Positions 49,056-60,349 of a DNA stretch of 64,000 bases are shown here, piece after piece. The stretch covers positions 1,984,001 through 2,048,000 of the forward strand of contig JAPVLO010000233.1 in NCBI GenBank assembly GCA_027257055.1, given 5' to 3'. Position numbers and translations under genes: made by a program. A model generated the notes under the pieces. That model worked only from the letters and a program-made list of their open reading frames with translations, was not told where the DNA came from and did not search any database. The DNA is from Cephalopachus bancanus (taxonomy: Eukaryota > Chordata > Mammalia > Primates > Tarsiidae). The stretch's first letter is position 1. Each line of letters starts with the position of its first letter.

Positions 49056-49773
49056 AAAAATAATAACATAAAAAATACATGGTGCAAAATTTAAAAATAA
49101 ACCAATTATAGCCATCCTGTAAAGTCAGATGGGTCCAATCTCCAGGCTCAGGAAGATGCACCAAGTTAAGCCCACGGATCTGTGGACACTGCAGCTCACC
49201 ACAGAGTTCAGTGGTCCCTTGAATCTCCCCTGCACTCCCATCACCACTGTCCGTCCCACTGGTCCATCTTTTTTCCTCGGCTTTCTAGAAGTCCACCCTC
49301 CCTAACCCTGACCACTTTGGGCAGCAATCACTGCCTCCCCTGAAGTCTTAGAGTCCATTCCACTAGTCCTTCACACTGTAGCATGAACTATTGGCCATCT
49401 TTTCACAATTATAATGAAGCCTCCTTGAGACAACGACCCCGTGCTATACCTGTGTTTATCCTTCAGATGCAGCACAGAGCTTTGGACACATACGACTCTC
49501 ACACAGCACATTCTGTATTTCTCACCAGCTTTAAAGTGCCTCCTTAACATTCTCATTTTATGTTGATTTTTTTTCTTGTTTTCTCCTCTTTATTTCCTGT
49601 TCCTCTTCAATGACATTCCCTTCTCCTCTCTCAGATCTGAGTGCACCAAGCACTGAGTTATCTGTCAACGACAAGAGATTTTCTGATGCTGTGCTTTAAA
49701 ATGCTTCAAACAGAATAATAAAAAGAGTAATAAAAGTAATAAATATGGGGGTGGGTAGAAACATAATAAATAA

Positions 49774-49774
49774 T

Positions 49775-49814
<40 letters not shown>
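49774..49814 (+). repeat. (CT)n microsatellite
   Basis: About 20 uninterrupted CT units. Confidence 0.97.
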
Positions 49815-49816
<2 letters not shown>

Positions 49817-50189
49817 CTCTAGCATTTCCTCAAAGCCAGGCCCCTGTGCGCACTTTATTGGCCTGGTTTCATGACAACATACCGGTTGAAAATCCCTCAC
49901 CAATGGAAAGTGGAACATTCTAGAAAAGCATACAAGCAACTCTCAACTTCCTGGCGACCTACTTCCTTTCTCTGCCTCTCCTCGCCCGTTTAATCTCTCA
50001 ATAAAAGCCCCACCATATGGAAAGCATGAAACTGAGGACTCATAAAAGGAGGGCTTTGAAACAAAGGGTTAAAATGAGGTGAGGTTTAGCTATTAGCGTG
50101 GTCCCCATTAACCCAGGTGATTGAAAGGGGACAGAGAGGATGTGTCAGCGGAATTGCAAAATTGCTCTTTTTCCCTCAGCAGGCATTCA

Positions 50190-50192
<3 letters not shown>

Positions 50193-50231
<39 letters not shown>
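50193..50231 (+). repeat. (CA)n microsatellite
   Basis: About 19 uninterrupted CA units. Confidence 0.97.
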
Positions 50232-50233
<2 letters not shown>

Positions 50234-50571
50234 CCTGACCCCTCTCCTTGGCCTTTTTCTGAGCCTGGAAATTCCAAGAATCATCCAGCCTTATGGTGTC
50301 AATCATATCAGCCAGGACCCTTTTAGTATGTCACTGGCCGATGTACTCATAAGTTTAAATATAATTGGGGCAGTGTTTTAGTCCATTCAGGCTGCGATGA
50401 CAAAATATCATAAACTGGGTGGCTCATAAACAATAGAAATTTATTTCTTACAGTCTTAGAGTTTGGCAAGTCCAAGATCAAGGCGCCGGCAGCTGAGTGT
50501 CTCATAAAGGGCTCGTTTCTCTGTGTCCTCACATGGTGGAAGAAGTGAATGGGCTGCCTGGGACTTTTTCT

Positions 50572-50742
50572 TTTCCTTTTTTTTTTTTGAGTCAGGGTCT
50601 TACCCTGTTGCCTAGGCTCGAATGCAGTGACACCCTCACGACGATCACAGCTCACAACATCCATCTACCGGGCTCAGGGGATCCTTGCACCTTATCTCTT
50701 CAGCAGCTGGAATTACAAGTGTGTGCCGCCACACCCAGCTAA
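50572..50742 (-). mobile_element. Alu right arm, antisense
   Basis: Poly-T, gagtcagggtcttaccctg, ending at caagtgtgtgccgccacaccc where the next Alu begins. Confidence 0.85.
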
Positions 50743-51040
50743 TTTTTTTTTTTTGAGTTGGAGTCTCACTGTCACCCAGACTGGAGTGCAGTGGCCACTC
50801 CCGGCCACCGCAGCCTCGACCTGCTGGGGCTCCAGCAATCCTTCCGCCTCAGCCTTCCAAGTAGCTGGAACTACAGGCGTGCACTACCACACCCTGCTAA
50901 TTTTTTGATTTATTGTAGAGATGAGGTCTCGCCTGCCCAGGTAGGTCTCGAACCCACGGGCTCAGGCAATCCACTCACCTCAGCCTCCCAAAGGCACGGG
51001 ATTACAGGCTGAGCCATCGAGCCAGCCATCACACCCAGCC
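50743..51040 (-). mobile_element. Lineage-type Alu, antisense
   Basis: T run, gagttggagtctcactgtc, gcagtggccactcccggccaccgc (perfect hairpin apart from one wobble), and an end in gctgagccatcgagccag. It abuts the other Alu at the cagctaattt linker, which suggests insertion into that linker. Confidence 0.9.
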
Positions 51041-51299
51041 CCTGGGGCCTGCTTTACATGGACACTAATCCCATTCATGAAGACTCTGCTTCTCCTTATC
51101 TCTCCAAAGGCCCCACCTTCTCATACCATCACTCTACGGGGGATGGGTTAGGATTTCCACCTATGAATTTTGGGGGAACACAAGCATTCCGACCATAGCA
51201 AGGAGAGAGGAAGAATATGTGACCAGTGGGGTATGGCCTCCTGGCTCCAGGTAAAGATAGGCATTTCCGGACAGTCACTGTGGGCATGTGCTGGTTGAT

Positions 51300-52330
51300 G
51301 TCGAGGACACCAAAATATAGGCACCAAACTAATCAATCACACATCAAATGTCAGTTCTTGCACCCTCTCGTTGATAGGCTGAGTGACTGTTTATAATAAG
51401 CCTGCATTCTGAGACGGCTAATATTTCACTACATGTATGCGGTGGGTTTCAGTCTATTAATGGCAAGTTCATTTTGTGGAGACTTCCTCAACAATTAAGA
51501 TCAATTTCCATGAACATTTGTTTCCAAAAAGGATCGAAAGCGAGACAAGGGTTCCTGCATTTCTTTAGATAGACCATCTGATTTTCTTGACACCTGTCCT
51601 GATTTCTTTTAGGCCAGATAAGACAGTGCCAAGTTGCAGGGCTGCAGTCCATTTTAACACGTATGCTTCGAACAGACAATACGTGCCACCTACCAGCACA
51701 GCGTCTAAGTACTCAGAGAGGATAACAAGCAAAAAGGAGGATGAACTTCTCTTGGGACTGTGGTCTATTAGCACGTCGAGCCAAAGTTTTAATTTGGAGA
51801 GCAATTCTGCAGAAACGAACAGAAAGTCCTCTCCAAACATTTTAATAAGAATAACCCCCGGAGCCAATATGCAATCGAGCACATTGCTTTCGAGTAATTT
51901 CATTTATACGACGTCTCCACAAGCTGTTTCTCCCTCCATATTCAGATAACCCGAGCCTCCAGGGTGACTTTAAAAATGGTATTTTAATAATGTGCCACAT
52001 CTGTGATCAGAATTACTCGAAGAGACGCTCTGATGATTGTATGGTGGCAAGCTTCGGAGAGCTTTTTTCCAGATTTAGGCAGGATCGGCTTGTTGCTCGT
52101 GACAACCCATTTCAGCTGTGAGGCCGCTCCCACAAAATGTGTCGAAAAGGAATATTATGCGAGCCGCAAATCTTGCTTAAATTGTTCTAGCAGCCACATT
52201 AAAAGTATGAAGAAACATGTAAAATGAAGCCTAACAATACATTTTATTTAGCACACTATATATCAAAGAGGTGATCATTTCAATGTGTAACTAATAAAAA
52301 CATTATTGATGAGATATTTTTGGATTCTCT
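51300..52330. other. Repeat-free CpG-retaining block, candidate conserved element
   Basis: About 1 kb with no recognisable repeat and an AT-rich composition, yet about two dozen CpGs by my count between 51530 and 52200. It has many TAAT cores. Open frames of 120 codons (51587-51949, plus, no ATG at its start), 112 codons (51565-51903, minus) and 74 codons (52003-52227, plus) overlap it, but none matches a protein I know. I favour a conserved non-coding element about 7 kb downstream of ALOX5AP. An old coding or viral-derived insertion is an alternative that I cannot exclude. Confidence 0.5.
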
Positions 52331-52414
52331 TTTTTTTTTTTTGGTATGAAGTCCCAGGCCCATCCCTGGCCTATCAAATCATATCTCTGGGGGTTACGCT
52401 AAAGAATTGTGTAT

Positions 52415-52780
52415 TTTCTTAAAGTTGGAGTCTCACTCTGTCCCCCATCCAGGCTGGAGTGCAGTGGCACGGATCACAGCTCATCATAGCTCACCCCCGC
52501 CTCGACCTCCTGGGCTCAGGCCATCCTCCCACCTCAGCCTCCCAAGTAGCTGGGACGACAGGCGCATGTCACCACACACAGCTAATTTGTTGATATTTTG
52601 TGGAGACAAGGTCTCGCTGTTGCCCAGACTGGTCTTGAACTCCTGGGCTCAAGCAGTCCTCTTGCCTCAGCCTCTCAAAGTGCTCGGATTGTGGGCATAC
52701 ACCAAAACATCCAGCTAATTTTTTGATTTTTTTTTGTAGAGATGAAGTCTCACTATGCTGCTCTGGCTGGTGCATTAAAA
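52415..52780 (-). mobile_element. Three-armed Alu, antisense, 5'-truncated
   Basis: Right arm 52415-52588, complete second arm at about 52590-52720, then a second linker (agctaattttttgatttttt) and the end of a third arm (tagagatgaagtctcactatg) that stops at 52770. A third arm was therefore present before truncation. Confidence 0.75.
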
Positions 52781-52929
52781 AAAAAAAAGGTTCCATAGCT
52801 GATGCTTTGCTTACTAAAATTTGGAAACATCTGGTAGGCTCCCTATCCCACATTTGCTTAACGTCCCAAAACCATCACCACCACAACCATCGTAAGCCCT
52901 ACGGCATGGTCATGCAGACAAGCACACAC

Positions 52930-53560
52930 AATCGTACAACCCAGTTCATTCTTTCACACATTCACCGAGCGTCTGGCGAGCACCGATGTGCCTGGCCTCA
53001 CAATACAGGCAACGTTCCTGCCCTTTCGAAGCCTCCATCCTAGAGGAGGAGGCGGACGATGAACAAGCAGAGGGGCAAGTCAATGATCGAATTTCGGGTG
53101 GTGACAAGGGCAAAGAAGAGAAGTACAGCTAGGAGACCGAGGGGTGGAGGAGGGCGGGGCATGGTGGTCAGGAAGGGCCCCGGGGCGAACATTGGTGGGC
53201 ACTGAGTGAAGAGAGGGAGGGAGCCCAGGGGTCTAGGGAGAGTCCCGGGTTAGAGAGACCAGGACACCCGGGTGCAGCATGAAGGGCAGTGTGGTTGGAG
53301 CCCAGCGAGCAAACAGAGAAGTCAGGAGAGAGAGGCGGGGACCGCTCTGATGGTGCAGGGCCTGCACAGCCATGCCAAGCTGTGTGTGGTTTATCCTGAA
53401 AGCAGGGAGAGTCCCCTGGTGGGTTTTAAGCAAGTGCACGTAGCCCTCGACTGATGGAAGTGGCTGTGGAAATTGTCCGGGAGAGAGAGAACATTGGCCC
53501 GGGCAATGGCGACAGTCGTGGGAATGGTGGGTCTTGGTGGGGGCAAGATGACTGTTGAAG
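52930..53560 (+). mobile_element. Old mammalian interspersed repeat, family uncertain
   Basis: Reads like the common mammalian repeat with ..caccgatgtgcctggcctc.., aacgttcctgccctttcg, gatggtgcagggcctgcac and gttttaagcaagtgcacg in that order. Same family as 37150-37400. I cannot name it with certainty. Confidence 0.5.
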
Positions 53561-53817
53561 GCAGAGCTCCTGGGAGCTGGGGGTGATGGACTGTGGGTGG
53601 GAAGGAGGAAGGGGAGGGAGGAGGGTGGTCTGGTTGGGGACCTGAGCAGCGGAGCCACCACCAGGGGGACAGTTGCTGAGATGAGCCGTGGCCTGAGTGT
53701 TGGCGTCCCCCCAAAGTTCATGTTGGAATCTCATCCCCATTGTAATGAGATTAAAAGGGGAGGCCTTTGGGATGTGAGTAGGTCATGAGGGTGGAGCTCT
53801 CATGAATGGAACACGTG

Positions 53818-54558
<741 letters not shown>

Positions 54559-54721
54559 AAGATGGCGCCCTTAGAAAAGAGGCCTAGGGAATATGTTCTC
54601 CCTTCCACCACCAAAAAAAGGCACCATCTTTGAAGCAGAGAGTGGTCCCTCACCAGATATTGACTCTATCAGCACCTTAATCTTGGACTTCCAGCTTCCA
54701 GAGTGGTGAGAAATACATGTC

Positions 54722-55002
54722 AGTGGTTTATTTATTTATTTATTTTTGAGTCAGAGTCTCACTCTGTCGCCCAGGCTGGAGTGCAATGGCACGCTCACAG
54801 CCATCGCTGCCTCGACCTGCTGGGCTCTGGCGATCCTTCCGCTTCAGCCTTCCAAGTAGCTGGAACCACAGGCTCACACCACCATGCCTGACTAATTTTT
54901 TAAAATATATTGTAGAGTCAACATCTCATCAAGTTGCCCAGGCTGGTCTCGAGCCCCTGAGCTCAGGCAATCCTCTCGCCTCTGCCTCCTAAAACCTGTC
55001 TG
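54722..55002 (-). mobile_element. Lineage-type Alu, antisense
   Basis: (TTTA)n start, gagtcagagtctcactctg, gctgggctctggcgatcc, gaattttttaaaatatattg-like linker. It ends at ctctgcctcctaaaacctg, so the extreme 5' end is missing. Confidence 0.88.
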
Positions 55003-55069
55003 TGGTTTAAAAGCTACCCAGGCTATGAGGCTTTGTAACAGCAGCCTGAGCTGACCAAGACAGATGAGG

Positions 55070-55400
55070 AAGGCATGGGGTAGGAGAGGAACATAAAAGC
55101 CCAGTTGCACAGATGATTTCTTTGCAACCAGGGGTATTCCCATTTTAGTTGAAGTGGAGGGGAGAGGGGAGTTCGCTTATTAGGTACACCAGCTTGAGAT
55201 ATTCTTTCACTGTGCTCTTTCCCACAGGGAGTGAGTAGGGGAAAAGGTTAAGAAAGTTCTCTGCCTGCCAGAAGATAGAGGAAACCACAGCCTCCTTCCC
55301 TCTCGGGTGTTCACATGCAGATTTGCTCACACACCCTTGCATTCCACCCTGCTTCTGCCCTCCATTCTACTCCTTTTGGCTCCTGGAAGACTGGAAGACC
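55070..55400. other. Single-copy-looking DNA
   Basis: No repeat or exon recognised. Confidence 0.4.
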
Positions 55401-55965
55401 CCTGAGGTAGGCAGAATCCCAGTGACCACCCCCTAGGGCCCGCACTCCCACTGAATCCCCTCTCCTGGAGTGCAAGGAGGACTGGAACATGATTTCACTC
55501 CTTTCACTAAGTTACATTGAAAGGTGAAGGTGAGAAGATTTGAGAGTGTAATTAAGGTCTCTAATCAGTTGACTCTAAACTCGCTCTGGGTGGGCTTGGT
55601 TTAATCAGGGTAGCCCTTTAAAAATGAGTCTAGAGGTCACAAAAAAGCGCCAATGATGTGCTCTTGCTGGTCTTTAAACTGCGTGTTGTGGAGAAAGCTG
55701 TGTCAGGGAGAGGGCTTCTAGAAGCTGAACACTGTAGGCTTTAGTCCTATGATGGCAAAGAATGGAACCTGTTAGCCGGGAAGAGATAGTTTCCTGAACC
55801 TCAGCTGAGATCACAGCTCTGACTGACACCCCGGTAGGATCATGACCCTGTCAAGCCATGAGGCCTTCTGACATACGAAAACAGTCAGATAACACGTGTG
55901 TTGTTTTGAACCTTTAAGCGTGTGACAATTTGTTATGTATCCATAGAAAACGAGGCCACTGAGAT
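55400..55965 (+). mobile_element. Old MaLR/ERVL-type LTR
   Basis: Has gaggtaggcagaatcccagt, gtaattaaggtctctaatcag, gttgactctaaactc and a tail gtgttgttttgaacctttaag then caatttgttatg..atagaaaacga. Subfamily uncertain. Confidence 0.7.
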
Positions 55966-56440
55966 AACAATCATAGCTACCTTTTATTCAGCACTTACTA
56001 CGTGGTAAGCATTTTTAGTTGCTTTACCTCATGATTCCCGCAGCAACCCCATAAATGCGGTGTTATTGTTTTGTTTTTTGAGTCTCACTCTGTCGCCTAG
56101 GCTGGAGTGCAGTGGCACGCTCACAGCCACCCCAGCATCGACCCGCAGGGCTCCGGCGATCCTTCCACCTCAGCCTTCCAAGTAGCTGGACCCACAGGCA
56201 CATGTTACCACGCGCAGCTAGTTTATTTATTTATTGTAGAGATGAGGTCTCACCATGTTTCCCAGGCTCGTCTCGAACCCATGGGCTCAGGCAATCCTCT
56301 CGCCTCGGTCTCCCGAAGTGCCGGGATTACAGGTTTGAGCCACTGCACCTGGCGAGTGTGAGATTATTGTTATCCCAATTTAGTTCATGCAAAAACTGAG
56401 GCTTAGGGGGAAGTCAGAGAGCAGAGGGAGGGACCAGCAA
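55965..56440. mobile_element. MIR SINE split by an Alu
   Basis: 55965-56070 (ttattcagcacttactacgtg) and 56356-56440 (gttcatgcaaaaactgaggc) flank the Alu. The short ttattgtt near each junction is a likely target duplication. Confidence 0.8.
56071..56355 (-). mobile_element. Lineage-type Alu, antisense
   Basis: gttttttgagtctcactctg start, gcacgctcacagccacccc, gaacccatgggctcaggc, and an end in gccactgcacctggc. Confidence 0.9.
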
Positions 56441-56444
56441 GGAT

Positions 56445-56825
56445 TCAGCCCCATGTATTCGGCCACAAACTCTGAAGACAGAGAGTCTGACAGTTCCAAT
56501 GCTGCCTCCAGTTACAGAGAGGGTCGCCCATCAGGCCTTCTGCCCCTGAGAACTTCCTCTTTGTGTTTATGAACGTGTCCCACGCCTGTCCTTAGTGCCC
56601 TCTGCCACGCGCTCTACCCCCAGGCCCCACCCGGCAGAGCCTCTAATGAGCCATAATGTCATTTCCTTTCTCTGCCTTCTGGAGGTCCCGTGGTCAGTTT
56701 GGAAAACATGGGGCCTCCAGCAGCTAAGATGTCCCAGGCTCCACCGGGCATATTCCAGCCTAGGCCTCCCATGAGGTGACTGATTCATCTTGGCTTTCCC
56801 AGGACCAACCTAGTTTTAAAATCGA
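56445..56825. other. Single-copy-looking DNA
   Basis: No repeat or exon recognised. Confidence 0.4.
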
Positions 56826-57262
56826 AAACCCTGGTGTAGTGGCTTGTGCCTGCAATCCTGGCACTTTGGGAGGCCGAGACAGGAGGACCACTTGAGCCCA
56901 GGAGTTTGAGACCAGCCTGGGCAACATAGCGAGACCTCATCTCTACAAAAACTCAAAACATTAGCCAGGCGTGGTTGTGCATGCCTCTAGTTCTGGCTTC
57001 TCAAGAGGCCAAGGCAGCAGGAGGATGACTTGAGTCCAGGAGTTCGAGACCAGCCTAGGCAACATAGCGAGATCTTATCTCTACAAAAACTCAAAACATG
57101 AGCCAGGCATGGTTGCACACATCTGTAGTCCCAGTTCTTCAAGAGTCTGAGGTGGAAGGATCGCCTGAGCTCAGGGGGTTGAGGTTACGGTGAGCCGTGA
57201 TCATGCCACTGCACTCTAGCCTGGGCAACAGAGTGAGACCCTGACTCAAAAACAACAACAAC
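56826..57262 (+). mobile_element. Three-armed Alu, sense, continuous
   Basis: The clearest example: left arm 56826-56957, middle arm 56962-57093 and right arm 57096-57262. Each internal junction has the same linker tacaaaaactcaaaacat. The middle arm starts like a right arm (gtggttgtgcatgcctctag) and ends like a left arm (cctaggcaacatagcgag). It ends gagaccctgactcaaaaac. Confidence 0.92.
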
Positions 57263-57284
57263 AGCAAACCCTGAAAACCCAAGA

Positions 57285-57545
57285 AGAGGGTACAAATATA
57301 TAATTAGAATTATTTCGAATGTCCAATGGCACAGTAGGGTGACTTTAGTTAACAATAGTTTATGTATATTTCAAAATATCTAGATGAGAAGACTTAAAAT
57401 GTTCCCAACATGAAGAAATATAAATAGTTGAGGCGATGGACACCCCCAAATACCCCAACTTGATCATTACACAGTCTACACGTATAACAAAATATCACAC
57501 AGACCCCATCAATATGCACAAATATTCTTATCAATAAAAATCGTG
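57285..57545 (+). mobile_element. L1 3' UTR fragment
   Basis: Matches the common primate L1 3' end: gatgagaagacttaaaatg, gcgatggacacccccaaata, cttgatcattacac, and tatcaataaaaatcg at the tail. Different 3' UTR type from the copies at 8200, 23100, 35100 and 48900. Confidence 0.85.
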
Positions 57546-57549
57546 TTCT

Positions 57550-58238
57550 AAAAAGCCTGAAATCCCCACAACCCAGGACACCCTCAGTCCCAGGCAAATC
57601 GGGATGACTGATCACCCCACCACCCTCCAAGCCAAGCCCAGGCATGTGGAAGCCCAGGACGCTTCCATCCTTCCTTCCCCAGCAGCAAGGAGAAAGATAC
57701 ACCTGGCTAGGCTAGCCAGTCCTGTTTTCTAGAGAGCATCCGGTCAGAAGCCACTGTCCGGAAGCAAGCAGTGCCCAGAAGCTCCTGCTGGCAGGAGTGG
57801 GGAGGGGTAGGGGGGGTGTTGGCAGAGCAAACCAGGAGGGACTTCAGCCTGGCCCGTCGCACAGCCTGGAAAAGCCAGGTCGCTCCCTTGGGACCTGATG
57901 CTCCGGCCTGAGCATCACGCGTGAGGCATGTGGGTCCAGACCTCAGACCACACCGGCCGCTGTGTTCCGTGGGCTCTGCTCCCCAGATGCAACTCAGGGA
58001 GAACCGGGCAAGGCTTCACATCCTCCCTGAGACTGGGATCACTATTACTGCTCGTCTGGGAGATAAAGAAGACCAACTACTGCCGGTCATTTCACCCAGG
58101 AGCTCAGTGCTGATAAGTGACTTCCTTAGGAGTTATGCCATCCTCCAAGTTACACTCTTTGTGCTAAGTGGCACCCGGTGGGACCGTGGTTGGATCGCTG
58201 TCACTCTGAACGGAGTGGCCAGTGGGATATTTAATGGG
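57550..58238. other. Single-copy-looking DNA
   Basis: No repeat recognised. A 225-codon plus-strand frame (57921-58598) runs from here through an MLT1 fragment into an Alu, so it is a chance frame. Confidence 0.5.
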
Positions 58239-58239
58239 A

Positions 58240-58380
58240 TGGTGCCAGGGTCTGAATGTTTGCATTCCCCCCCACACACACAGAATTGTATGTTGAAATT
58301 GAATCCACAAGGCGATGATGTCAGGAGGTGGGACCTTTGGGCAAAGACCCACATCAGGGGACAAATCTGTCTGCAATATG
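58240..58380 (+). mobile_element. MLT1-type LTR 5' fragment
   Basis: Reads gggtctgaatgtttgcattc, tatgttgaaattgaatccac and gtcaggaggtgggacctttg, the 5' part of a MaLR LTR. Confidence 0.75.
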
Positions 58381-58529
58381 GAAAATGGCTCAATACACAA
58401 ATTGTATTAAATATAGCCAGCCAGCTATTCATAAACTCATTCATTTATTTATTTGTCTCTTCAACCTATATTTGGGGGCCACCTATAATGGGCCTGGTAT
58501 TCTCTTGGGCTCTTACGGGATTGCAGTAT

Positions 58530-58830
58530 GGTTTTGTTTGGTTTTGTGTCAGGGTCCCACTCTGTTGCCCAGGCTGGAGTGCAGGGGCACAATCATAGCT
58601 CACTGCAGCCTTTTTCTCCTGGGCTCAAAGAATCCTTCGGCCTCAGCCTCCTGAGTTGCTGAGACTACAGGTACACACCACCATGTCTGGCTAATTTTTT
58701 TGACTTTTTGTGGAGACCAGGTCTTGTGATGTTGCCCCGGCTGGTCTCGAACTCCTGGACTCAAACAATCCTCCTGCCTCAGCCTCCCTAAATGCTGGGA
58801 TTATAGGCGTGAGCCACCGCACCCAGCCTA
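58530..58830 (-). mobile_element. AluJ-like dimer, antisense
   Basis: gtgtcagggtcccactctg start, gtggagaccaggtcttgtg, and an end in gtgagccaccgcacccagcc. Confidence 0.93.
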
Positions 58831-59094
58831 CAGTATTAGTGTTTTAAACCGCATATCACAGAATCTAGGGACAAGGCTTATAGTGTATAAAGACACCTAC
58901 CTAATCCATAGGCAGCAAGGCTGCATGATCATAAAAGAGCCTTAACAAATGTGTCTCCAGGATGGATAGTGTATTCTTACTATCATCTTTTAGGCTGAGG
59001 AAAAATTAGTTGCTTGTGGGTATAGAAACCTACCTACGAAAACCTCAAAACCCGCAAAAAAAAACACAACATGATAATAACTTAGCCATCAGCC

Positions 59095-59406
59095 TAAAAC
59101 ACGCGCCTGCATTTTATTTTAGGAAAACATACATCCGGTCACAAAACACCTTCAGAGAGCAGGATACATCAAGAAACATACAGAGTGGATCCATGTCACA
59201 AACCTGGGGCCACGGCCATGTTCAAGGGGCGGAGCCCACACGAAATCATCCTCTTCCCGGAAGAGCAAGGCGAACGTGCGCAGTGGAGCCCAGATGGCCG
59301 TGAGACTTACAACTATCTAAAGGGGGCGGAATCCCTTCAAGGAATGAGTGACGAGGACCCCCCAGGTACGGACTCGTTGAGAGCACCAACCCCGCTCAGC
59401 AGAGAG
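59095..59406 (-). other. ALOX5AP: ALOX5AP 3' untranslated region
   Basis: About 310 bases follow the TAG stop on the minus strand and reach an AATAAA hexamer at 59113-59118. The stretch contains no recognisable repeat, which fits an old 3' UTR. The downstream edge is inferred as roughly 15-25 bases past the hexamer. Confidence 0.75.
59113..59118 (-). terminator. ALOX5AP: ALOX5AP poly(A) signal AATAAA
   Basis: The plus strand reads tttatt here, so the minus strand carries a canonical AATAAA. It lies 289 bases beyond the stop codon, and I saw no other canonical hexamer between it and the stop. Confidence 0.8.
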
Positions 59407-59569
59407 CTAGGGGATCAGAAGCAGCGGGGAGATGGTGGTGGTGACCGTCTTGATGTAGTTTTCAAAGTCACTGCCGAAAAAGAGGATGAGGTAATAGTTG
59501 AATATGCCAGCAAGGGACATAAGGAACAGAAACAGGATGATGCGCTTCCCAAAGATGTAGCCGGGCGTG
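59407..59569 (-). CDS. ALOX5AP: ALOX5AP (FLAP) terminal coding exon, partial gene
   Basis: This exon encodes the C-terminal 53 residues of 5-lipoxygenase activating protein, a MAPEG-family integral membrane trimer of the nuclear envelope. FLAP presents arachidonic acid to 5-lipoxygenase for leukotriene synthesis. Read on the minus strand, a splice acceptor at 59570-59571 is followed by one base that completes a Ser codon, then a frame starting TPGYIFGKRIILFLFLMS and ending ISPLLLIP before a TAG stop at 59407-59409. Human FLAP is 161 residues and ends the same way, so these are residues 109-161. They cover the last transmembrane helix (hydrophobic stretch at about 117-140) and the short tail. 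By family knowledge Tyr112, Lys116 and Phe123 line the inhibitor pocket, and all three are present. Against the human protein recalled from memory I count four substitutions (MSLAG for MSVAG, YYLILFF for YYLIFFF, KTVTTT for KTISTT), all conservative. The frame is intact. Exons 1-4 must lie beyond 64000; I found none inside the window. Confidence 0.96.
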
Positions 59570-59592
59570 CTGGAAGAGAAGAGAAGAGAAAT
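59570..59592 (-). promoter_or_regulatory. ALOX5AP: ALOX5AP last-intron splice acceptor
   Basis: On the minus strand a run of CTCTT units ends in CCAG directly before the exon that encodes TPGYIFGK. This is a textbook polypyrimidine tract plus AG acceptor. It fixes the 5' boundary of the coding exon at 59569. Confidence 0.9.
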
Positions 59593-60017
59593 CTGTCACC
59601 TCAGCACAAATGACACCGATTTCACAAAAGCACGTTGCCACTTTTAGATCCATGGGGTTGAGATTATAGTTCCTTTTCCTCAACAATGCTCCATTTACCC
59701 ATTTACTTTGAATGAAGGATGGAAGCGTCTTAGCTGTTATGAGTCATTGAACATATTTCAAGCCCAAGCTAAGAGAGCCGAGACCTCAAAACCCATCGTC
59801 GTTAGGGCTTGATGGGCAGGGCTGGCTCCTCTGTGCGCCCCTGGTCTCCGGTTCCGAGACGGGCTGAAGGTGGCAGGCTGTGTGGTTCACTGGGCACTCT
59901 GGGACCACCATCAAATCATGAAGACCCTCGCTCCAGCAGACCCTCTCAAGGAATGCCTATGAGACCCACGCTGGGGGCTGTCTATACAATGCAGGACTGT
60001 GTTAGAAGTGACAGTGT

Positions 60018-60325
60018 AGGCCAGGCATGGTGGCTCACGCCTGTAATCCCAGTGCTTTGGGAGGCTGAGGCAGGAGGATTGCTTGAGCCCGGGAATTCGA
60101 GATCAGCCTGGGCAACATAGCCAGACCGACCTCTTCTTTACAAAAAAATCAAAACATCAGCCAGGTGTGGTGGCGCACACCTGTAGTCCCAGCTACTCAG
60201 GAGGCTGAGGTAGAAGGATCACCTGAGCCCACGAGGTCAAGGCTGTGGTAAGCTGTGATCATGCCACTGCACTCCAGCCTGGGCAACAGAGTGAGATCCT
60301 CAACTCAGAATTTAAAAAAAAAAAG
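60018..60325 (+). mobile_element. AluJ-like dimer in the ALOX5AP intron
   Basis: Starts aggccaggcatggtggctca and ends gagatcctcaactcagaat. Antisense to the gene. Confidence 0.93.
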
Positions 60326-60349
60326 AAAGGAAGAAAAAGAGAGACAGTG

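Larger units (their letters stand above)
49060..50370. other. Unassigned DNA with two dinucleotide repeats
   Basis: Contains (CT)n at about 49774-49814 and (CA)n at about 50193-50231. No gene or interspersed repeat recognised otherwise. Confidence 0.5.
50375..51205 (-). mobile_element. MLT1-type MaLR LTR split by two Alus
   Basis: 50375-50570 (tagtccattcaggctgcgat, tcttacagtcttagagtttgg) and 51045-51205 (ggacactaatcccattcatg, gcattccgaccatagca) are the two ends of one antisense MaLR LTR. Confidence 0.85.

Noticed and set aside
51565..51903. 112-codon minus-strand frame as a membrane protein gene
   Set aside because: A hydrophobic frame opposite a hydrophilic one is the usual mirror effect. 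No homologue is recognised, so I report the block as a candidate conserved element instead.
57921..58598. 225-codon plus-strand open frame
   Set aside because: It runs across an MLT1 LTR fragment and into an antisense Alu, so it is a chance frame through repeats.
59185..59613. 142-codon plus-strand open frame over the ALOX5AP exon
   Set aside because: It is the antisense shadow of the real minus-strand exon and its 3' UTR.
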